Assembly: GCA_024399015.1 (NCBI GenBank)
Contig: JAKSIC010000026.1
Coordinates: 1 to 43,904, forward strand
DNA length: 43,904 bases
Origin: Fibrobacter sp.
Lineage (GTDB): Bacteria; Fibrobacterota; Fibrobacteria; Fibrobacterales; Fibrobacteraceae
Direction of reading: 5' to 3'
The notes under the pieces were generated by a model that saw only the letters and a list, made by a program, of their open reading frames with translations, had not been told where the DNA came from and ran no database searches. How positions within the stretch are numbered: the first letter of the stretch is position 1; each line of letters starts with the position of its first letter. Position numbers and translations under genes: made by a program. This document shows, piece by piece, positions 26,849-35,549 of this stretch.

Positions 26849-28444
26849 ATGAAATTTGAAGAACTTCCTTTGGCAAATCCGCTGCAGCGTGCTGTTCGCA
26901 CTGTAGGCTACGAAACCCCCACTCCCATTCAGGAACAGTCCATCTCCAGTTTGCTGGAGGGTAAGGACCTGCTGGGTATCGCCCAGACGGGAACGGGCAA
27001 AACCGCAGCCTTTGCGCTCCCTATTCTGCAGCGCTTACTGGACTCTGGTAAGTTCCGTCAGCCTAAAACTTGTCGCGCCCTGATTTTGCTGCCCACTCGT
27101 GAATTGGCAATTCAGGTGGAGGAATGCTTTAAGCAGTATGCCCAGTATACTGCTATTTCTACTGCCTGCATTTTCGGTGGCGTTAGCGATGTGAAGCAGA
27201 AGAACGTTCTTGTTCGCGGTGTAGATGTTCTGGTGGCAACTCCGGGCCGCTTGCTGGATTTGATTGGCCAACATGCCGTGACCCTCAAGAATGTGGAATT
27301 TTTCGTTTTGGATGAAGCTGACCGTATGCTGGATATGGGCTTCATTCACGACATTCGCAAGGTGGTGGGCATGCTTCCGGGCAAGCGTCAGAACTTGTTC
27401 TTCAGCGCCACCATGCCTAAGGAAATTTCTGACCTGGCTGCAACGATCCTCAGTGCAAATCCGGTTCGTGTGGAAGTGGCTCCCCAGAGCACTCCCATTG
27501 AACGAATTCGCCAGGAACTGTACCGCATTGATAAGCGTCGCAAGGGCGCCCTGTTGAAGGAACTTCTTGCTTCTCATGAAGAGATGAAGAAGGTGCTGGT
27601 GTTTACCCGCACCAAGCATGGCGCAGATAAAATTGTACGCGTGCTGGAAAAGGCTGGTGTCAAGTGCGCCGCCATTCACGGCAACAAGAGCCAGAATCGT
27701 CGTCAGGAAGCTCTTGGCAATTTCAAGGATGAACGTATCCGCGTGCTGGTGGCAACAGATATTGCTGCTCGCGGTATTGATGTGGATGATGTGACCCACG
27801 TCTTCAATTATGACCTGCCCAACGAACCGGAAACTTTTGTGCATCGCATTGGCCGTACGGCTCGCGCTGGCAAGGAAGGCGTTGCCATTTCTTTCTGCGC
27901 ACCGGACGAAGAATCTGACTTGCGCGGAATCGAGAAGCTCACCCGCGTGAAGATTCCCGAAGGTGATGTTAGCGTGTTCGAAAAACTGCCGCCGCCGCAG
28001 AAGGAAACTCCTGAAAGCGAAATGCGCAATGCTCGCGGACGTTTACCTCGTGGTCAGAAGGGCGACCGTCGCGAAGAAAATCGCGGCGAAGGCCAACAGC
28101 CCGCAAAGTTCGACTGGCGTAAGCACCAGGCCGACAAGCGTAACGCCCGCGCTGCAGAACAGGCCCGCGAAAATGGTGAACAGCCTCGTCAGTCTCGAGA
28201 AGAGCGCCGTGGCAATCGTGCGGAAAAATTCGGTCGCAAGCCGGAACAGGTTCGAGGCGCCTCCAACCCGCAGAACCGTCCCAGTTCTCAAAATGGTTCC
28301 GTTCCGCAGAATGGTTTCGAAGGCGACAACCTGAACCGCCGTACCATCGGCAAGAATCGCCCCGGCTCCCGTGCCCGTAAGCGTATGCGTGAGGCTGCCG
28401 CCGCCAGCGCCGCCGCTCAAGCTCTCCTAAGTAAAGTGAAGTAG
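26849..28444 (+). CDS. rhlE: DEAD-box RNA helicase, RhlE type
   Basis: A 531-aa protein with all DEAD-box motifs in order: the Q motif (TPIQEQSI), motif I AQTGTGKT, Ia PTRELAIQ, GG, Ib TPGRLLD, II DEAD (VLDEADRMLDMGF), III SAT, IV VLVFTRTKHGAD, V ATDIAARGIDVDDV and VI HRIGRTARAG. The C-terminal 150 residues are a disordered Arg/Gly/Asn/Gln-rich basic tail (for example RGNRAEKFGRKPEQVRG), typical of RhlE paralogues acting on rRNA or in the degradosome and cold adaptation. The ATG at 26849 has no clear Shine-Dalgarno; TACATTTGAC lies shortly upstream. A terminator follows 84 bp after the stop codon. It marks the end of the core-like region. Confidence 0.92.
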   Translation: MKFEELPLANPLQRAVRTVGYETPTPIQEQSISSLLEGKDLLGIAQTGTGKTAAFALPILQRLLDSGKFRQPKTCRALILLPTRELAIQVEECFKQYAQYTAISTACIFGGVSDVKQKNVLVRGVDVLVATPGRLLDLIGQHAVTLKNVEFFVLDEADRMLDMGFIHDIRKVVGMLPGKRQNLFFSATMPKEISDLAATILSANPVRVEVAPQSTPIERIRQELYRIDKRRKGALLKELLASHEEMKKVLVFTRTKHGADKIVRVLEKAGVKCAAIHGNKSQNRRQEALGNFKDERIRVLVATDIAARGIDVDDVTHVFNYDLPNEPETFVHRIGRTARAGKEGVAISFCAPDEESDLRGIEKLTRVKIPEGDVSVFEKLPPPQKETPESEMRNARGRLPRGQKGDRREENRGEGQQPAKFDWRKHQADKRNARAAEQARENGEQPRQSREERRGNRAEKFGRKPEQVRGASNPQNRPSSQNGSVPQNGFEGDNLNRRTIGKNRPGSRARKRMREAAAASAAAQALLSKVK

Positions 28445-28527
28445 CGCTGTTAATCAACTCATTCTACCTAAAATAGATGAACTATTTTGGGCAGCTTGTT
28501 ATGAAACCGTATTCATCATCAAGATGC

Positions 28528-28565
28528 AAAAAGGGCCCCGACTCATTCGAGTCGAGGTCTTTTAA
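28528..28565. terminator. GACCCCG/CGAGGTC-type terminator (module A)
   Basis: GGCCCCGACTC and GAGTCGAGGTC form a stem flanked by A and T runs. The same outer sequence recurs at 34141, 35641 and 42305. It can end the rhlE transcript and the leftward transcript of the dehydrogenase relic. Confidence 0.75.
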
Positions 28566-28573
28566 GTTTTGCT

Positions 28574-28616
28574 GGATCCTTCATTTCGTCGCTTTCGCGA
28601 CTTCATTCAGGATGAC
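28574..28616. repeat. REP-like palindrome, module A
   Basis: GGATCCTTCATTTCGTCGCT ... TCAGGATGAC contains the inner palindrome GTCGCTTTCGCGAC. It is identical in the shared part to 42342-42384 (module C). Confidence 0.7.
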
Positions 28617-28661
28617 GTGCTGAACCGCGCGGCGCTATGTCCGCGCAATCCCAATCAGCGA

Positions 28662-29199
28662 TTAAGCCTTCTTATAATCAGCGATCTGTTCTGCAGTCAG
28701 GTTCATGATGAAGTTGGAGTGCTTCATCACTTCTGCTTCAGCAAGGTTCAGGTAAACCTTGGCGCTCTTGCCGAACAGTTCTGCGTTTGCAGAAGCGTCG
28801 CGGATGAGGAGCTGAGCCATGACGCAGTTACCGGCCATTTCGTACAGGCGGCGGCTGCAGAGGTCCAGGAACTCGTTGTTTTCAGCGGCCTTGACGTAGT
28901 CGATGGCTGCCTTGAACTTGTCGTCCATAGCCTTTGCGCGGGCCTTGAGGCTTTCGAATTCCGGTGCAACAGCGGCTGCTTCCAGTTCGTCGAGCATGGA
29001 AGTGTAGGTGCCGGTGGTGATGTGCGGAAGGGCGGCAACAACCTGGAGCTGGGTAGTACCTTCGTAGATGGAGGTAATACGAGCGTCGCGGTAGAGGCGC
29101 TGGCAAGCGTATTCCAGCATGTAGCCGGAACCGCCGTGAACCTGGATGCTGTCGTAGCTGTTGATGTTGGAGTATTCGGCATTCATGCCCTTGGTGAGC
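28662..29199 (-). pseudogene. 3'-terminal relic of an acyl-CoA dehydrogenase gene, copy A
   Basis: The protein reads [20 protein letters not shown] then [20 protein letters not shown] and [14 protein letters not shown], the classic C-terminal acyl-CoA dehydrogenase motif (QVxGGxGY ... RDARIxxIYEGTxxIQ), followed by a C-terminal extension ending [11 protein letters not shown]. All of the FAD-binding N-terminal and middle domains (about 350-400 residues) are missing. An in-frame ATG at 29258 inside the GC-rich element could give a 198-aa fusion, but it has no domain sense. It is shorter at its 5' end than copies B and C and nearly identical to them where they overlap. It is judged a non-functional duplicated fragment. 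Confidence 0.85.
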
Positions 29200-29208
29200 T
29201 TATGATGG

Positions 29209-29354
29209 TGGGGGAGGTTTCCCCCTCGCTGCAGCCCCGGCCCCGCCCTTACAATCATTCCCTACGGGAATAAAGTTCCGAAACCCACCCGGCCGGGTCT
29301 TCCGCTACCCCCTCTGCGGAGCTCAGTCGCCGCCCCGCAATGCCCTGCTTGTCC
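29209..29354. repeat. GC-rich hairpin-rich 'G-element', copy A
   Basis: About 145 bp shared with copies at 36524 and 43190. Successive inverted repeats are GGGGGA/TCCCCC, ATTCCC/GGGAAT, ACCCGGCCGGGT and GCGGAGC/GCCCCGC (one mismatch here). It abuts the dehydrogenase relic on the left. Similarity ends on the right after CCCTGCTTGTCC. No protein or known RNA family was recognised. Confidence 0.7.
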
Positions 29355-29480
29355 GTATTCTTGAGATTATCATATTGTCTGAAAAACGTTTTTTGAAACG
29401 TTTTGGTCCAGGTTCCCAAAAAAAGAATGCATTTGTAAACTTTTTGTGCGAAAACTACTTTTTTAATTTATTTTTGTGGA

Positions 29481-29731
29481 AAATAGAGTTTTGCTCTTGT
29501 TCTCTAAACGAAATCTCGACCATTTCCTTAGACGAGAATAAGGCGAACGCTCACGCAAGCATACCGCTTTTTGCTGTATGTTTCAGTTTGTCGTGCCGGC
29601 TTTTTAAGCGGGTCTTTGGTCGTATGACCATGGGCAACAGCCCTTTTGGGGCGTGGGTCGTTTGTGTTTGTCGTCTAAAGGCTGTCGAGAGCCTCGTTTA
29701 GGCAAATGCATCGACCTGCGTCCTTTTTTAT
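29481..29731 (+). ncRNA. Structured RNA element, copy A (sRNA or 5' leader)
   Basis: About 250 nt are clearly homologous to 36801-37053 yet differ at many positions. Helices kept in both include GAAAT/ATTTC, CATACCGC/GCTGTATG (one mismatch), GGTC(29618)/GACC(29626), GCCC/GGGGC, the long stem 29652-29660 with 29712-29720, TTTGTC(29667)/GGCAAA(29701) and AGGCT/AGCCT. The last long stem is followed by TCCTTTTTTA, like an intrinsic terminator. G-U pairs kept on the + strand point to + strand transcription. It lies 70 nt upstream of the 106-aa gene. The Rfam family, if any, is not known to me. Confidence 0.6.
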
Positions 29732-29801
29732 TTCCTGAAAATTGATGTGGCTCTTTGATGAATGAGGGTGAACTTCATAGGTGTATACAATGGAGGTTTC
29801 T

Positions 29802-30122
29802 GTGGCTGAAGAAAAAAAAGAAATCGAAAATTTACGAGAGAAAATTCGTCAAACATTTCAGGATGTTGCGAATGAAAAGGGGTATGGTTTTGACGATAGT
29901 CGTAAGTCTTTCAGTATTTATTCGAAACGGTGGCATTCTGTAGAGTTTAGGTTTCAATGGATAAAAAATCACTATGTCGTAAAGTTTGTTGGTTACGATT
30001 CCGAGGGGAAATGGAAAGCTAGTCAAGCTATTGTTTCCATTTGGACTTATGCAGATGCAATTGAATTTCTGGCAGCATTCAAAATTCTTTTTGACATGCC
30101 TGCAAAACGAAAGATTAAATGA
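29802..30122 (+). CDS. Small protein of unknown function, 106 aa
   Basis: No family was recognised. The GTG at 29802 was chosen because GGAGG (29792-29796) lies five bases upstream. The same TGGAGG is conserved at the homologous place before the gene at 37125. In-frame ATG 29790 and GTG 29781 overlap or precede that site. The product begins VAEEKKEIENLREKIRQTFQ (charged helix), then SFSIYSKRWHSVEFRFQWIK and NHYVVKFVGY (beta-rich), then a helix EFLAAFKILFDM and a basic end. It has no signal peptide, so it is cytoplasmic. The stop codon overlaps an ATG of the next frame (ATGA) and the following FISUMP gene starts 17 bp later, so it is the first gene of an operon. Confidence 0.65.
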   Translation: MAEEKKEIENLREKIRQTFQDVANEKGYGFDDSRKSFSIYSKRWHSVEFRFQWIKNHYVVKFVGYDSEGKWKASQAIVSIWTYADAIEFLAAFKILFDMPAKRKIK

Positions 30123-30139
30123 ATTTCAAAGGAGAATAT

Positions 30140-31816
30140 ATGATGAATAAAATAATTTCAATTTGTTCTTTGTCTTTTGTTGCTTTTACATTTGCAGAAG
30201 TTGTTTCTGCTCCGAATTTAGATGATCCAAGAGATGGTAAAACATATAAAACTATTCGGATAGAGAATCAAGTTTGGATGGCGGAAAATTTGAACTTTGA
30301 TACTCACAATAGTTTCTGTTATCATAATGATGACAAAGAGTGTGCGAAACTAGGCCGGTTTTATACATGGCGTGCAGCTTTAAATGCATGTCCACAAGGA
30401 TGGAGATTGCCGTCGCGTAGTGATTGGATGACTCTTAAAACACTTGTAAAAAATGAGGATAGGTTATATTTGTGGGATGATGATGTTCCCGAAATAGGTT
30501 ATCAGGTATCCGCTCCAAATTTTAATGCTTACACAGTTGGATTTAGGGATCCTTATGGAAATTTCGATAAGGAAGGGATATCGTATTATTGGACATCGTC
30601 AAAAGAATCGAGTGATGATCAGGGTAACGCCTTGTGTACCACAATAGATGACTTAGATCCTCAAAAAACAAAATGTGCAAAATCTCGTTATTTTGGAATG
30701 ACAGTTCGTTGCATTCAAGGAGAAGAATCATCTCCAACAAGTAAAGAAAAGTACTCTGTGATACAAGGTAAATTTGTAGACAGCAGAGACAAAAAAGAAT
30801 ACAAAACTGTACAAATAAATCAACAAACATGGCTTGCGGAGAACCTAAACTTTGAAACAAAAAATAGTTATTGTCACAATAATGATCCTTTGGAGTGTGA
30901 GAAATATGGCAGGCTATATAAGTGGGAAGATGCCGAAAAGGCATGCCCTGCTGGGTGGCATCTTCCTTCTCGTTATGAAATAAAACGGTTGCTTTGGGCT
31001 GTTGGAGATGATAGCGGTGAAAAATTGAAGAGTAGAAGTGGGTGGGAGAGTAATAATGGATGGGATGAACTAGGTTTTAATGTGCTTCCTGTTGGTAATG
31101 CTCAATTATCTGAGAATAAAATTGACCGATTTGATCCGAATGGACATGCTGTTGCATTTTGGACATCTACACATAATGAAAAATACTATTATAAATGGTT
31201 CTTTTTCAATGATAACTGGGTAAGCAGACTTGATGAAACCCAGGCGGATTGGGTTGCTGAACCAATTCGTTGTATGAAAAACTATGAAATTGATGCTGTT
31301 GCTGTAGGAACCTTTAAAGATAAACGTGATAAAAAGGTGTATAAAACAGTGACCATAGGAAATCAAAAATGGATGGCTGAAAATTTGGCGTATAACGAAA
31401 AAGGAAGTTCTTGCTATGCAAACGATAAAAGAAATTGTAAGGAGTATGGAAGGCTTTATTCTTGGAATCAAATCAAAGATCTTTGTCCAATGGGTTGGCA
31501 TATCCCATCAAAAGATGAGTGGAGAGTACTATTTGCTTATGTTGACAACAATGCTAGTATTTTGAAATCAAAAACTAATTGGCCTAAGAAAAATGGCTTG
31601 GATGAATTAGGGTTCAATGCTCTGCCTTCTGGTTCAACAGTAAAAAATGATTTTGGGAAATCGGCCTATTTTTGGACGACAGATTCAAGGAACGATAAAG
31701 CTGAAGCAATGGAATTGCTTGATTATTTGGATGTTGCTTCTTTTGGGAGGCACACATTTAATGATGGTTTATCAGTTCGTTGTCTTGCTGATTCAGAAAA
31801 AAAGGGGAATAATTAA
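30140..31816 (+). CDS. Secreted protein with three tandem FISUMP domains, 558 aa
   Basis: AAAGGAG five bases upstream supports ATG 30140 rather than the ATG at 30119. MMNKIISICSLSFVAFTFAE is a signal peptide with no lipobox, so the protein is exported. Three FISUMP domains follow at about residues 30-200, 212-385 and 393-550. Each has YKT[IV]xIxxQxWxAENLNF, then GR[FL]Y[TKS]W, then CPxGWxxPS, then a final RC. Domain 1 has RLPSRSDW and domains 2 and 3 WHLPSRYE and WHIPSKDE. The gene is distinctly AT-rich compared with the core genes, suggesting transfer or relaxed codon use. Its TAA overlaps the ATG of the GIY-YIG-like gene. Ligand unknown. Confidence 0.85.
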   Translation: MMNKIISICSLSFVAFTFAEVVSAPNLDDPRDGKTYKTIRIENQVWMAENLNFDTHNSFCYHNDDKECAKLGRFYTWRAALNACPQGWRLPSRSDWMTLKTLVKNEDRLYLWDDDVPEIGYQVSAPNFNAYTVGFRDPYGNFDKEGISYYWTSSKESSDDQGNALCTTIDDLDPQKTKCAKSRYFGMTVRCIQGEESSPTSKEKYSVIQGKFVDSRDKKEYKTVQINQQTWLAENLNFETKNSYCHNNDPLECEKYGRLYKWEDAEKACPAGWHLPSRYEIKRLLWAVGDDSGEKLKSRSGWESNNGWDELGFNVLPVGNAQLSENKIDRFDPNGHAVAFWTSTHNEKYYYKWFFFNDNWVSRLDETQADWVAEPIRCMKNYEIDAVAVGTFKDKRDKKVYKTVTIGNQKWMAENLAYNEKGSSCYANDKRNCKEYGRLYSWNQIKDLCPMGWHIPSKDEWRVLFAYVDNNASILKSKTNWPKKNGLDELGFNALPSGSTVKNDFGKSAYFWTTDSRNDKAEAMELLDYLDVASFGRHTFNDGLSVRCLADSEKKGNN

Positions 31817-32337
31817 TGTCAGTGAAATTCACCATTCATGGTCCTATCCCTGTTCCCACTGCTCCAAAGAAAATTAAGGGAGGCTCGGTATCAATTTCTC
31901 AGTTGAAAGATGTTAATGCCGCATTATGGAGATCAGCACCTTTCTCTGAGTATGCTAATAAGAAAGGCTGCTATGTTTTTGCAAATGCCGTGACTCGGGG
32001 CTCTACTCCGATTTATGTTGGCAAGACGAATACTTCCTTCAAAGATGAATGTTTCTCGATACGCAAGAAAGCTATGCTCAACGACTTTCTTGCTTGTGCA
32101 ACGAAAACAGGGCTGCAAATCTATTTTGTTGTGTTGAACAATCGGAAAAGTTGCCCAGAAGAAATAGATTCTTGCGAAACTTTGCTTATACAAAAGTGTA
32201 AGGACGCCAACAAAAATTTATTGAATGTAAGGAAACTATCAACAACATTTTCCATTGAAGGAATCCACGGAGACAAAAAGCCGGGAAAGCCAACAGAAGA
32301 TGTTTCCAATTTCAAAAAATGTCTCAACATTAAATAA
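31816..32337 (+). CDS. GIY-YIG-like domain protein, 173 aa
   Basis: The middle of the protein has the GIY-YIG layout. GCYVFA stands for the GIY strand, TPIYVGKTNT for the YIG strand, and CFSIRKK supplies the Arg-containing helix. SCETLLIQKCKDANKNLLN matches the ExxLI...xxN metal-binding end. GIY-YIG nucleases cut one or two DNA strands. The first 45 residues (HGPIPVPTAPKKIKGGSVSI) are not part of the domain. There is no signal peptide. ATG 31816 shares its A with the TAA of the secreted FISUMP gene (TAATG), so translation is coupled. A secreted protein next to an intracellular nuclease-like protein is an odd pair. Whether it is an active nuclease is not clear. Confidence 0.6.
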   Translation: MSVKFTIHGPIPVPTAPKKIKGGSVSISQLKDVNAALWRSAPFSEYANKKGCYVFANAVTRGSTPIYVGKTNTSFKDECFSIRKKAMLNDFLACATKTGLQIYFVVLNNRKSCPEEIDSCETLLIQKCKDANKNLLNVRKLSTTFSIEGIHGDKKPGKPTEDVSNFKKCLNIK

Positions 32338-32432
32338 GATCTATTTCTAAAAAGGCTCCTGGAAGTTGCAACTTTGAACTCGCTTCCAGGGGCTTGTTTA
32401 ACTAATTCTTTGGTGACTAAAGGGTGCTGAGT

Positions 32433-34052
32433 ATGTTTGTAAAACGACTATTGGTGTCATTACTCTTTTGGGGTGTTACTTGTTCAATTGCAGGAACTCT
32501 TGTTGATAATCGCGATGGTAGGAAGTATAAAACCATTAAAATCGGAGAATACACGTGGATGGCAGAAAATCTTAAGTACAAGGCATCTCCATCCTACTGT
32601 TTTGGCGGTAAGGAAAGTAATTGCCAAAAGTTTGGTCGAATGTATCCGTGGCATACCGCAATGAAACTACCTGCAAAAAAAGCATATGATGACGAAAATG
32701 TTAATGATTATGTAAAGCGAATGCATCAGGGGATTTGCCCAAGTGGATGGCATGTTCCCACAGTTGCTGAATTTGATTCCCTTAGCGAATTTGCCTATAA
32801 TGAAGGCGAACGTTTTGAAACTTCTAAAATGTTCGGATTGAAATATGGCGGTCAATTGATGATTCTTGGTGCCGAATATTATAGGGGGTATGTAGAGGAT
32901 GACCCAACAGCGGCGGCGCGTTTTTTTAAAACAGGAAAAAGAGGAGAGTTCCCTCTAAGGTATCTATATAAGGATTTTAAACATATTGAGACGTTCTCTA
33001 CCACAGAGGCTGAGGATGCCTCTGTAGTGTATTATTCTGCATATAGAGATCGGTATAATTTTGAAATAGGTCCGGTTCGTGTGTATCGAGGAGCCTCTGC
33101 AAATTATTTGCGCTGCGTGAAAAATTATAATGTTGATGAAAATGGTAACATGGTGCAAAACTGTGAGAAGGGATTTTTCTATCAGGATGGAGAATGTCGT
33201 AAGCCTTATGATTGTGATGAATTTGAATATGCTGTAGATAAGTGGACTTGTGCAGAACTTCCTGAAAATGCAAAGAAGAACAAGGGTGTGGGTTTTACTT
33301 GTAAAAAGGGATTTGACAAAGTAAAACTTTACGAAGATTATGATTGCATAAAACCCTATGACTGTGGTGAAGATGAGTTTTATGTCAGTAAATATGAATG
33401 TCAGGGGCTTCCCAAAAATGCTCGTCGAAAGAAGAATAAGAAGATCGGATTTGAATGCGATGATGGCTTTGACAAAGTCGAGATTAACGAAATCCCGTAT
33501 TGCAGAAAGCCATATATTTGTGAAGATGCAGAATACTCTGTAGCACAATATGAATGTGCATCCTTGCCGAAAAATGCTCATCGACTTGACTCTATTGGAT
33601 ATGCATGTGATGACGGTTTTGATAATGTACAAATCGGAAATTTTAGATATTGCAGGAAACCTTATGACTGCAGTGAAAAAGAGTATTCAGTAAATCAATA
33701 TGAGTGTGCGAATTTGCCTGCAAATTCTCACAAAAATGAATCGCAGGGATTTGACTGTGATGAGGGGTATTATAAGAAAAATCAAAAAGAATGTGAAAAC
33801 TTGCCAGCGAATGCCCATAAAAATAATTTGCAGGGATTTGACTGTGAGGAAGGCTTTTATAAGAAGAATGGAAGTGAATGTATAATATTCCCGATGAATG
33901 CTCACGCAATTGGCTCTAATGAATTTGAATGCGATGAAGAATTTTTTAAGAAAGAAATTGGCGGAGAGGTTATTTGTCTGGAAGAAGGTTATGAGTGTGA
34001 ATATGTGGGAGATGAGTGGGAGTGTACGCTGTCGCCGAGTTATGTAAAGTGA
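32433..34052 (+). CDS. Secreted FISUMP protein with cysteine-rich C-terminal repeats, 539 aa
   Basis: ATG 32433 follows AAAGGGTG; a GTG at 32424 is less likely. MFVKRLLVSLLFWGVTCSIA is a signal peptide. The FISUMP domain covers about residues 20-230 (YKTIKIGEYTWMAENLKYKA, FGRMYPWHTAM, CPSGWHVPTVAEF, YLRCVKN). The C-terminal 300 residues are a run of seven to eight repeats with paired cysteines. The longer type is CRKPYDCxExEYxVxxYECAxLPxNA ... GFxCDDGFDKV. Near the end they shrink to about 24 residues (CENLPANAHKNNLQGFDCEE). These resemble disulfide-rich EGF/knottin-like modules, but no named family was recognised. AT-rich like its neighbours. An adhesin role is inferred. Confidence 0.82.
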   Translation: MFVKRLLVSLLFWGVTCSIAGTLVDNRDGRKYKTIKIGEYTWMAENLKYKASPSYCFGGKESNCQKFGRMYPWHTAMKLPAKKAYDDENVNDYVKRMHQGICPSGWHVPTVAEFDSLSEFAYNEGERFETSKMFGLKYGGQLMILGAEYYRGYVEDDPTAAARFFKTGKRGEFPLRYLYKDFKHIETFSTTEAEDASVVYYSAYRDRYNFEIGPVRVYRGASANYLRCVKNYNVDENGNMVQNCEKGFFYQDGECRKPYDCDEFEYAVDKWTCAELPENAKKNKGVGFTCKKGFDKVKLYEDYDCIKPYDCGEDEFYVSKYECQGLPKNARRKKNKKIGFECDDGFDKVEINEIPYCRKPYICEDAEYSVAQYECASLPKNAHRLDSIGYACDDGFDNVQIGNFRYCRKPYDCSEKEYSVNQYECANLPANSHKNESQGFDCDEGYYKKNQKECENLPANAHKNNLQGFDCEEGFYKKNGSECIIFPMNAHAIGSNEFECDEEFFKKEIGGEVICLEEGYECEYVGDEWECTLSPSYVK

Positions 34053-34136
34053 CGTGAAAAAATGGGATTTACATGCGGTGAAAAAGTTATAAGGAAGAAT
34101 GTCGTTTCAATTACCAGTAGAATAAAGAACTCGTGG

Positions 34137-34170
34137 AAAAGACCCCGGCATTTCTGCCGAGGTCTTTTCT
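34137..34170. terminator. GACCCCG/CGAGGTC-type terminator between convergent genes
   Basis: GACCCCGGCA and TGCCGAGGTC (34141-34164) form a stem with A residues before and TTTTCT after. It separates the rightward FISUMP gene from the leftward abiEii-like gene. The stem-loop sequence is identical to that at 35641-35664. Confidence 0.85.
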
Positions 34171-34186
34171 CGTTCGCTCGATAAAC

Positions 34187-34987
34187 TTACAGCGTACGCA
34201 AAAATTCAATTAGACCGTCACAAGCCATGTCGTCATCAATGTCGAGCCAATTCTTTTTTGAACGGACAACTTGTCTTCTAAAGTTTTTGTCTCCATAAAC
34301 CTTTTCGATTCTCTTGATGACATCACTCGTTGAGTTTTCTTTCATTCCCGCATCGGAAAAGATGAATTCATTCATGCAGTTTCGCAATTTTTCTTTGTTG
34401 ATGTTTCTGGATAGCCAGAACAAATCAAATACATCCTTGTAACGTGTAGAATGAATGCCGAACTTTAACGAGGAACGTAATTTCTCGGAGAACATCTGCT
34501 CCTTTGAATTTATTAAAAGGCTTACGCAATCATTTTGCAAAGCAATGTCGAAACAGAACTCTTCTTGCGAAATGTCAATGTGCTTATGAACTCCAATGTC
34601 GACTTTACTAGTTACTTCAAAGCCAAATGAATCGGATAATTTCAAGAACACCCGTTTGCCGTGGTAATCCTGTTGCTTCAAATCTTCCATCTGGCCTACC
34701 AAAGAAACAGATACGCCATCAATATTGTTCAATGTCTTGATAAATGATCTTATGGAATCTTCCTCGAGGGAGTAACGAATGAAATCAATGTCAATATCCT
34801 GCGTGGCTCGGCGGTTGTTGTGCGACAATTCTCTCATTACGACGCCACCTTTGACGGTTATACTTTCACTCAGGTGGCTTCGGCTTATTGCGTACAGAAT
34901 GACATCTTGCCCTACTTTAGCAATGGCTTGTTCTTCTGCAAAGCCTTGGCTTACGCACTTCTGAATTTCTTCCTCAAGACTGATCAT
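34187..34987 (-). CDS. abiEii: Nucleotidyltransferase AbiEii/AbiGii family toxin
   Basis: A 266-aa protein of the AbiEii family, the toxin of AbiE-type (type IV) toxin-antitoxin systems first known as phage abortive infection. VKGGVVMRELSH then ATQDIDIDF is the nucleotidyltransferase GG...DxD motif. KEQMFSEKLRSSLKFG then RYKDVFDLFWL is the conserved K..EKL....R.KDxxDL part. Its catalytic aspartates appear intact. ATG 34987 overlaps the antitoxin stop codon (TGATG) and sits eight bases after GGAGG; an upstream TTG is less likely. It lies downstream of the antitoxin, the usual order. Confidence 0.9.
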   Translation of the reverse strand: MISLEEEIQKCVSQGFAEEQAIAKVGQDVILYAISRSHLSESITVKGGVVMRELSHNNRRATQDIDIDFIRYSLEEDSIRSFIKTLNNIDGVSVSLVGQMEDLKQQDYHGKRVFLKLSDSFGFEVTSKVDIGVHKHIDISQEEFCFDIALQNDCVSLLINSKEQMFSEKLRSSLKFGIHSTRYKDVFDLFWLSRNINKEKLRNCMNEFIFSDAGMKENSTSDVIKRIEKVYGDKNFRRQVVRSKKNWLDIDDDMACDGLIEFLRTL

Positions 34988-35529
34988 CAAAAAACCTCCA
35001 ACCTAATCGCATTCATAATTTTCTTTGATCCCGGAAATTTAGGAACATTGTCCTCGAACCATTCCTCGTCAAGTTCAAAAATTTTATTCCTGTAGTTGCC
35101 CATGATTTCTTTGTAGTAGTCAAAAGGCAACTTGTTTGAACGACGTATTAGTTCGATTAGCAGTCGCTCTTTTGTGTGGATTTTTATTGAAACTCCGTTA
35201 ACCTCTTTTTCTTCGACGCCGAGCATTAGAAGATTGTCTGGAAAAAAATACTGGTGTACTCTTTGGTCTCGGATTTTTGTGAAATCGCGATCGGTTCCTA
35301 AAGTGTAGTGTTCTGGAACGACGTCGGTTAAACCGTGATAATAAAATGCACTCTCCATAGTGAAGACTGCGTCTTTGTTTTTGAAGGCTACCAGGGCTAA
35401 TTCCCGCCATGTGGAAGAGTCCGAATAAATCCCGTTTTCTACTTTAAACAACTTGCCGTTACGAAGCGCTTTCTCAAGAAAGTGGTTGGAACCGTAATTG
35501 GATATGCAATCTTCGTAACTGTAGAACAT
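34987..35529 (-). CDS. abiEi: AbiEi-type antitoxin/transcriptional repressor
   Basis: A 180-aa protein with the N-terminal winged-helix part of AbiEi-like antitoxins (NHFLEKALRNGKLFKVENGI with YSDSSTW), then ALVAFKNKDAVFTMESAFYY HGLTDVVPEHYTLGT-like strands and KERLLIELIRRSNKLPFDYY. It neutralises the AbiEii toxin and represses its own promoter. That fits the inverted repeat at 35577-35618 overlapping the -35 box. ATG 35529 is preceded by AGGTAAGG. It is shorter than some AbiEi proteins but has both domains. Confidence 0.85.
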   Translation of the reverse strand: MFYSYEDCISNYGSNHFLEKALRNGKLFKVENGIYSDSSTWRELALVAFKNKDAVFTMESAFYYHGLTDVVPEHYTLGTDRDFTKIRDQRVHQYFFPDNLLMLGVEEKEVNGVSIKIHTKERLLIELIRRSNKLPFDYYKEIMGNYRNKIFELDEEWFEDNVPKFPGSKKIMNAIRLEVF

Positions 35530-35549
35530 GTGAACCTTACCTGTGAGAA

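Noticed and set aside
28662-29258. Reading copy A as an expressed 198-aa protein starting in the G-element
   Set aside because: It lacks the FAD- and substrate-binding domains and its first 20 residues come from GC-rich non-coding sequence.
29481-29731. tmRNA, RNase P RNA or a named riboswitch as identity of the structured element
   Set aside because: No CCA end, tag frame, RNase P core or c-di-GMP/other aptamer consensus could be recognised. Two copies in accessory DNA also argue against a housekeeping RNA.
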